A DNA stretch of 64,000 nt from Caulobacter sp. 602-1. Lineage in GTDB: Bacteria > Pseudomonadota > Alphaproteobacteria > Caulobacterales > Caulobacteraceae. The DNA lies in the NCBI RefSeq assembly GCF_003931565.1, contig NZ_RRYI01000003.1, forward strand, positions 434,001-498,000, read 5' to 3'. Made by a program: the position numbers and the translations under genes. How positions within the stretch are numbered: position 1 is the first letter of the stretch; every line of letters starts with the position of its first letter. The notes below the pieces were generated by a model that saw nothing but the letters and a program-made list of their open reading frames with translations, did no database searches and was not told the DNA's origin. Shown one piece after another: positions 60,790 to 64,000 of this stretch.

Positions 60790-61599
60790 TTAGTTCAGGT
60801 TCGCGGCGGCCGCGGCGGCGGTCTCGGCTTCGACCTGACGCATCATGGTCTTGTTGACCAGACGGTCCCAGCCGAGCAGCGACACCAGATGCGCGTAGAT
60901 CTGGGCCAGCGCGCCGTTTTCCTGCAGCTCCTTCAGCTTTTCAGCCGACAGCTTGTTCAGCTTCTCTTCCGAGACGCCGTAGTATTCGGCGACGGTGACC
61001 GGTTCGCCGGCGGCGGCGCCGGTTTCATCCTGCGGCTGGAAGGTGGCCTTCTTCAGCTCGAACAGGTCCAGCTCCTTCAGCAGGGCGATGAACGAGTCGG
61101 TGCGGCGACGCTCCAGCTCGAAATCATCGCAGAATTTGATGCACTGCTGGGTGTATTCGGTCGGCTCGCCCTTGGCGTCGAACAGGGGGGTCTGGCCTTG
61201 CTCGCTCAGCAGCTCCGAACCACGGTCGATGCAGACGATCAGGCGGTCCTGCGTGTCGTCATTGGCCAGGACGAACGGATAGCGGCGGATATAGGCCGGG
61301 ATATAGACGTTCGGCTCGACCGAACCGTCGGCGCTGATGAACAGGTTCTCGGCGTTGTTCAGGCCCATCACGGCCAGCGGCACGCGGTCCTCGCCGGCGA
61401 AGATCACCGGGAAGGTCAGGGCGGCCGGACCGAATTCCGAGACGGTCAGCGGCACGGCGGTGCCGGCGGCGGCGAAGGCGTACGGCTTGTCCTTATGGAC
61501 CAGGGCCAGCTTGGCGTGCTGTTCGCGGTTCAGCGGCTCCGGCGAATTGTAGAACAGGACGTTGCCGGAGATCTGGCCGGCGGACTGGGTCGTTTCCAT
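60790..61599 (-). CDS. SapC-family protein
   Basis: 269-residue protein of the SapC family, named from an S-layer-associated gene but of unproved function. Characteristic order: VLFYNSPEPLNREQHAKLAL, SEFGPAALTFPVIFAG, PAYIRRYPFVLAND, and a C-terminal LLELDLF-type helix (LLKELDLFELKKATF). It has no signal peptide. Caulobacter relatives carry SapC genes beside TonB receptors, as here. A terminator follows. Confidence 0.88.
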   Translation of the reverse strand: METTQSAGQISGNVLFYNSPEPLNREQHAKLALVHKDKPYAFAAAGTAVPLTVSEFGPAALTFPVIFAGEDRVPLAVMGLNNAENLFISADGSVEPNVYIPAYIRRYPFVLANDDTQDRLIVCIDRGSELLSEQGQTPLFDAKGEPTEYTQQCIKFCDDFELERRRTDSFIALLKELDLFELKKATFQPQDETGAAAGEPVTVAEYYGVSEEKLNKLSAEKLKELQENGALAQIYAHLVSLLGWDRLVNKTMMRQVEAETAAAAAANLN

Positions 61600-61928
61600 G
61601 AAGAGCTCTGCGACAAAATAAGAAACGGACGCTCGAACGCTTCAAGACGACCGCAAAGGGTCCGGCGTTCTAGCCGATCCGAGGAGAACCGGCAATCTGG
61701 ACCGCGGTCATGGCGACACGCGACGACCGTTATTCACCGGGCGCGGGAGCGGTTAAGCTTGATATCCGCCTCGCGGAGCGAGACGCTATCCGGAGCCCGG
61801 CGCAAGGCGCCAGGCTCCGGACCACGGCGGAACCTCTCTGGGGGCTGGCTGAGAGGCCCGCTCTTCGGCTGGGCTGGAAGCGCCAGGCGAACGTGTGAGC
61901 GGCTTCGCCGCCCGGGACGCTTCGAGGA
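61600..61928. other. Intergenic region with sapC promoter and a strong hairpin
   Basis: About 330 bases. The AT-rich part near 61600-61625 should hold the sapC promoter. A nested hairpin CCGGAGCC / GGCTCCGG with inner GGCGC-AAG-GCGCC (61790-61820) may terminate the TonB receptor transcript. A copy of GAAGCGCCAGGCGAA near 61878 repeats the 3' end of that gene. CTGAGAGG near 61850 is not part of a complete TPP riboswitch. Confidence 0.5.
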
Positions 61929-63977
61929 TCAGAAGCGCCAGGCGAAACCGGCGCGAACCGATCGGCCCGGCGAGGGCGCGAAGTCCTTCAGGAACGAGAC
62001 GTGCTCGCGGATGGTCTCGTTGGTCAGGTTGCGGCCGTCGATGAACACGCGAAGGCCGGAGTCGGCGATCGGCTTGTAGGTCACCATGGCGTTGACCTGG
62101 GTGTAGCTGTCGGTAGGCAGCTCGAAGACGGCGACGCGGTTCTGGCTGGCCACGCGGCGGACCTCGCCCTGAACCTCGAGACGCGCGGTGCTCCAGATGG
62201 CGCGGCCGGTGACGGCCCACGGCGGCACGCGGGCCGGCACGCCCAGATCGGTCGAGCCGCGCACCCAGTCGTAAGAGCCTTCCAGCTTCAGCGACCGCTC
62301 GCCGCTACGCCAGGCGACGTAGGAGGCCTCGGCCTCGGCGCCGTGGAACTTGGCGTCGGTCTGGCTGTACTGGAACACCGGCAGGCCGTCCTCGACGGCG
62401 CCCGTGCGGGCTTCCTCGATGAAGCCGTCGTACTGGGCGCCCCACAGGTGGGCTTCGGCGCGCAGGCGATCGCCGGTGTAGCGATATGTCGCCTCGACCG
62501 AGACCACCTTCTCGGACTTCAGGTCGGCGTCGCCGACCTCATAGCCGCCGGTGCCCGGGTGCGGGCCGTCGGCGAACAGCTCGGCCTCGGTCGGCGCGCG
62601 GCCGTTGCGCGACACGGTCAGGGCCACGAACTGGTGCTCGGCCGGCTTGTAGAACACGCCCAGCGAGGCCGAGACATTGTCGAAGGTCTTGTCGGCGAAG
62701 CTGGTCTTCAGTTGCCGGCTGTCGAAGCGCAGCCCCGCGTCGACGCCCCAGGCGCCCTTGTCCAGGCGCTGCAGGGTGAAGACGCCGTATTCCTTGATGT
62801 CGGTCGAGGGCACGAAGGCCTCGTCGCCGATGGCCTCGAAGTGGCGCTTCAGGGCCTGGAAGCCCACCGCGCCCTGCCAGCCGTCGCGCTCCTTCTGCAC
62901 CAGCTCGACTCGGCCTTCGGTGCCGTCGGACAGGAAGCGGGTGCCGACCTCGCCGCTGTCGACGCCGATCTCGGCGTGCTCGTACTTGGCGTGGCCGACC
63001 GACAGCCGGACCTTGTCGAACGGGCCCAGATCGACGTCTTGCTCCCCGCGCACGTCATAGCGGGTCTGCTGCAGGTGGATGGACACCGGGCCTTCGGCGT
63101 CCGGATCGATCGGGGCCAGGATCTGCTCGTAGGGCACGCCGTAGGTCGTATCGATCTTCTTGACCGAGACGCCGAAAAAGCCGCTGTCGTGAACATAGCT
63201 GACACCGGCGCCATAGGCGTCGACCTCGACGTCGCTGTTCTTGACCGTCTTGTCGGGATCGACGGTCAGGCCTTCGGCCTTGGCCAGACGGGCCGAGACC
63301 GGGGCGGTCGGGACGTCGTAGTCGCTGCTCTCCCGGTGATCGGCGTCGATGGCGAACACCAGCGGGCCCTTGCCGAACTTGGCCGAGCCGTTGATCGACT
63401 TGCCGTCATCGACCGAAGAGACCGAGCCGGCCAGGCGCCCTTCGAAGCCGTTGGCCGGGGCCGACGACGGCACCCGGTCGTCGATGATATTCACGACGCC
63501 GCCGATGCCCGAGCCGCCATAGGCCAGGGTCGAGGGACCGCGCAGCACCTCAACCCGCGAGGCCTCGCCCGGATCGGAGGCCACCGCGTGGTCGGGCGAC
63601 AGGGACGAGGCGTCGACCTGGCCGACGCCGTTCTGCAGCACCATCACGCGCGGGCCCGACAGGCCACGGATCACCGGGCGGCTGGCGCCGGGGCCGTAGA
63701 AGGTCGAGCGCAGGCCCGGCTGGCCGTTCAGCATGTCGCCCAGGCCGGCGGGCGGGGCGACGTCCAGCTGGTCGCGGGTGACGATGTTGACGCTGCTGGT
63801 CACCGTGTCCAGCGACACCGCATAGGGCGCGGCGGTGATGACGACCTTGTCGACCTGATTGGCCGCCTGGTCGCTTTCCGAAGGCGGCGTCGCGGCGGCC
63901 GGAGCCTCGGCGTGGGCGGAAACGGCGGCGGCGAGCGCGATGAGGCTCGCGGCGGAGAAGGCGACGCGACGGAGCAT
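61929..63977 (-). CDS. ZnuD-like TonB-dependent receptor (zinc uptake)
   Basis: 682-residue outer-membrane receptor. Signal peptide (cleavage after SAHAEA), then a plug with RPVIRGLSGPRVMVLQNGVG, DASSLSPDHAVASDP and LAYGGSGIGGVVNIIDDRVP, which follow the ZnuD pattern closely (RPVIRGL...LQNG...DASALSPDHAV). The barrel ends VRAGFAWRF. The His-rich zinc-trapping loop of Neisseria ZnuD is not obvious. Zinc is therefore likely but not certain. Only 23 bases upstream are in the window, too few to look for a Zur box. Confidence 0.85.
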   Translation of the reverse strand: MLRRVAFSAASLIALAAAVSAHAEAPAAATPPSESDQAANQVDKVVITAAPYAVSLDTVTSSVNIVTRDQLDVAPPAGLGDMLNGQPGLRSTFYGPGASRPVIRGLSGPRVMVLQNGVGQVDASSLSPDHAVASDPGEASRVEVLRGPSTLAYGGSGIGGVVNIIDDRVPSSAPANGFEGRLAGSVSSVDDGKSINGSAKFGKGPLVFAIDADHRESSDYDVPTAPVSARLAKAEGLTVDPDKTVKNSDVEVDAYGAGVSYVHDSGFFGVSVKKIDTTYGVPYEQILAPIDPDAEGPVSIHLQQTRYDVRGEQDVDLGPFDKVRLSVGHAKYEHAEIGVDSGEVGTRFLSDGTEGRVELVQKERDGWQGAVGFQALKRHFEAIGDEAFVPSTDIKEYGVFTLQRLDKGAWGVDAGLRFDSRQLKTSFADKTFDNVSASLGVFYKPAEHQFVALTVSRNGRAPTEAELFADGPHPGTGGYEVGDADLKSEKVVSVEATYRYTGDRLRAEAHLWGAQYDGFIEEARTGAVEDGLPVFQYSQTDAKFHGAEAEASYVAWRSGERSLKLEGSYDWVRGSTDLGVPARVPPWAVTGRAIWSTARLEVQGEVRRVASQNRVAVFELPTDSYTQVNAMVTYKPIADSGLRVFIDGRNLTNETIREHVSFLKDFAPSPGRSVRAGFAWRF

Positions 63978-64000
63978 GGGCGGTCCTGAAACGACTGAAA

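Noticed and set aside
61840..61865. CTGAGAGG motif suggesting a TPP riboswitch
   Set aside because: The other conserved parts of the thiamin aptamer (the CCUGAACCUGA-like half) are absent, and no thiamin gene follows.
1..64000. CRISPR arrays, tRNA and rRNA genes
   Set aside because: I found no regularly spaced direct repeats, no tRNA T-arm signatures in a cloverleaf context and no rRNA segments.

Overview
The window is high-GC alphaproteobacterial chromosome and looks like Caulobacter or a close relative. Three TonB-dependent receptors, a SapC-family protein, an OmpA-type porin with a polyproline linker, the hisS-hisZ-hisG arrangement with a regulatory HisZ subunit, and GTG/TTG starts with tight ATGA/GTGA overlaps all fit that lineage. 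Two stretches are clearly richer in AT than the rest: about 45.4-45.8 kb and 49.6-50.9 kb. The second carries a phage-related gene and looks acquired.

Layout. 0-9.2 kb: a partial hemolysin III membrane protein, a patatin phospholipase, penicillin-binding protein 2, a zinc-ribbon protein, an LpxR-like outer-membrane protein, ribonucleotide reductase NrdA with two candidate NrdR boxes, and OmpA. 9.5-14.6 kb: a TetR-HlyD-ABC ATPase-permease efflux operon behind a long perfect palindrome, then a divergent methyltransferase/MerR pair. 14.6-18.4 kb: two CPA2 cation:proton antiporters flanking a small XRE protein. 18.5-22.1 kb: a compact putative copper operon (DUF2946, TonB receptor, YcnI-like, PCuAC chaperone). 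22.3-26.3 kb: an M13 metallopeptidase and two poorly known genes. 26.3-32.4 kb: a giant RTX/cadherin-like secreted protein on the minus strand.

32.9-42.2 kb: AraC and PhyH genes, then a tightly packed cluster with a DegT aminotransferase, KASIII, ACP, a second KASIII, an SDR reductase, a PglD-like acyltransferase, a Rieske oxygenase and a glycosyltransferase-like protein. The simplest reading is synthesis of a short hydroxyacyl chain on an ACP, its transfer to an amino sugar, and attachment of that sugar to a surface structure. 42.3-45.4 kb: a MerC-family gene behind a near-consensus Zur box, then a siderophore-interacting protein and an O-methyltransferase divergent from an AraC regulator.

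45.8-49.6 kb: hisS-hisZ-hisG on the minus strand. A 26-codon leader ORF with two runs of three histidine codons lies upstream of hisS, followed by mutually exclusive hairpins, so this operon is probably controlled by attenuation. 49.6-51.1 kb: the AT-rich island, with a P63C/BstA-like candidate anti-phage gene preceded by nested inverted repeats. 51.1-52.4 kb: a gene-free block of palindromic intergenic repeats. 52.4-64 kb: a small basic protein, a TonB receptor, Pgi, two exported proteins of unknown role, a DsbD-family reductase, a MaoC-like protein, SapC and a ZnuD-like TonB receptor.
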